From the NCBI GenBank assembly GCA_036023115.1, contig JAYKKT010000055.1:9073001-9137000 (forward strand): DNA of 64,000 nt, in the 5' to 3' direction. A program made the position numbers and the translations under genes. Below are positions 63,827 through 64,000 of the stretch, piece by piece. The notes below the pieces were generated by a model, which saw only the letters and a program-made list of their open reading frames with translations, did no database searches and was not told where the DNA came from. The DNA comes from Brasenia schreberi (lineage: Eukaryota; Streptophyta; Magnoliopsida; Nymphaeales; Cabombaceae). Within the stretch, counting starts at the first letter, position 1. Each line of letters opens with the position of its first letter.

Positions 63827-64000
63827 ATGGTGATGCAATTGAATGAGGGGAGCAGGGCGTCTTGGGAGCAGGTGGTGATGGATCCAGACGCGTGGCCCCC
63901 GGGCTTTCGGTTCAGCCCCACCGACGAGGAGATCGTCCAGTACTATCTCAAGAGGAAGATCTGCCGGCGGCGGCTCAAGCTCGATGTGGTCGCCGAGATC
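63827..64000 (+). CDS. NAC-domain transcription factor, N-terminal part (runs off window)
   Basis: NAC proteins are plant-specific DNA-binding regulators acting in the nucleus; some are tethered by a C-terminal membrane helix. Only 58 codons are present. After a short leader ([19 protein letters not shown]) comes subdomain [20 protein letters not shown] (residues about 23-41). This is the family's L/WPPGFRF.PTDEE.V..YL signature that helps form the dimer. [17 protein letters not shown] then begins subdomain B. The ATG at 63827 is the first in frame before the domain; a second ATG two codons later is an alternative. The frame is open at position 64000, and subdomains B to E and the regulatory C terminus lie outside, so the subgroup cannot be assigned. 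GC content here is clearly higher than in the intergenic DNA. Confidence 0.9.
   Translation, partial: MVMQLNEGSRASWEQVVMDPDAWPPGFRFSPTDEEIVQYYLKRKICRRRLKLDVVAEI

Overview
This is nuclear DNA of a flowering plant. It contains three recognisable plant genes with plant-type GT-AG introns. Between and inside them is AT-rich sequence crowded with plant mobile elements: RTE-clade LINEs with (TTG)n tails, Ty1/copia and Ty3/gypsy relics, PIF/Harbinger and hAT-like DNA elements, and long (GA)n, (CT)n and (TA)n tracts. The sequence alone does not fix the species. No prokaryotic feature, CRISPR array, rRNA gene or convincing tRNA gene was seen.

Layout. 0-10.9 kb is intergenic and full of decayed elements: a copia relic at 0.5-2.6 kb, PIF/Harbinger transposase debris near 8 kb and a gag-like relic at 8.7-9.2 kb. 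10.93-30.70 kb (+) is a complete Rab escort protein (REP) gene. It has nine exons giving 539 residues, spread over 19.8 kb because introns 2 and 4 are filled with transposons. 31.36-46.99 kb (-) is a complete tetraketide alpha-pyrone reductase 1-like gene (TKPR1/DRL1 type). It has six exons giving 331 residues, and its 11.3 kb intron 2 holds a nearly intact RTE LINE and a Ty3/gypsy element that is itself split by another LINE. REP and TKPR1 are convergent, with stop codons about 650 bp apart. 47-63 kb is a second repeat-rich intergenic region with LINE copies, short inverted-repeat elements, simple repeats and one unidentified exon-like segment. The window ends inside the first exon of a NAC-domain transcription factor gene (63827 onward, +), preceded by a TATA box and a probable intron in the 5' leader.

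The three genes do not form a pathway. REP acts in Rab GTPase prenylation, TKPR1 in sporopollenin precursor synthesis in anther tapetum, and NAC proteins regulate transcription. The exon structures were built by hand: each exon was chosen so that splice sites, reading phase and family conservation agree.

The most interesting material is the record of transposition. One RTE family is present about eleven times. Its copies include a twin-primed 5' inversion, two very short insertions (39 and about 25 bp) with target duplications, two insertions at the same base of two tandem host repeats, and a LINE 3' end replaced by patchwork filler DNA. There is also a 2.8 kb inverted-repeat element that appears to have captured gene fragments (one resembling Elongator subunit ELP4), a solo LTR with a perfect 5-bp duplication, and a three-level nest inside REP intron 2.
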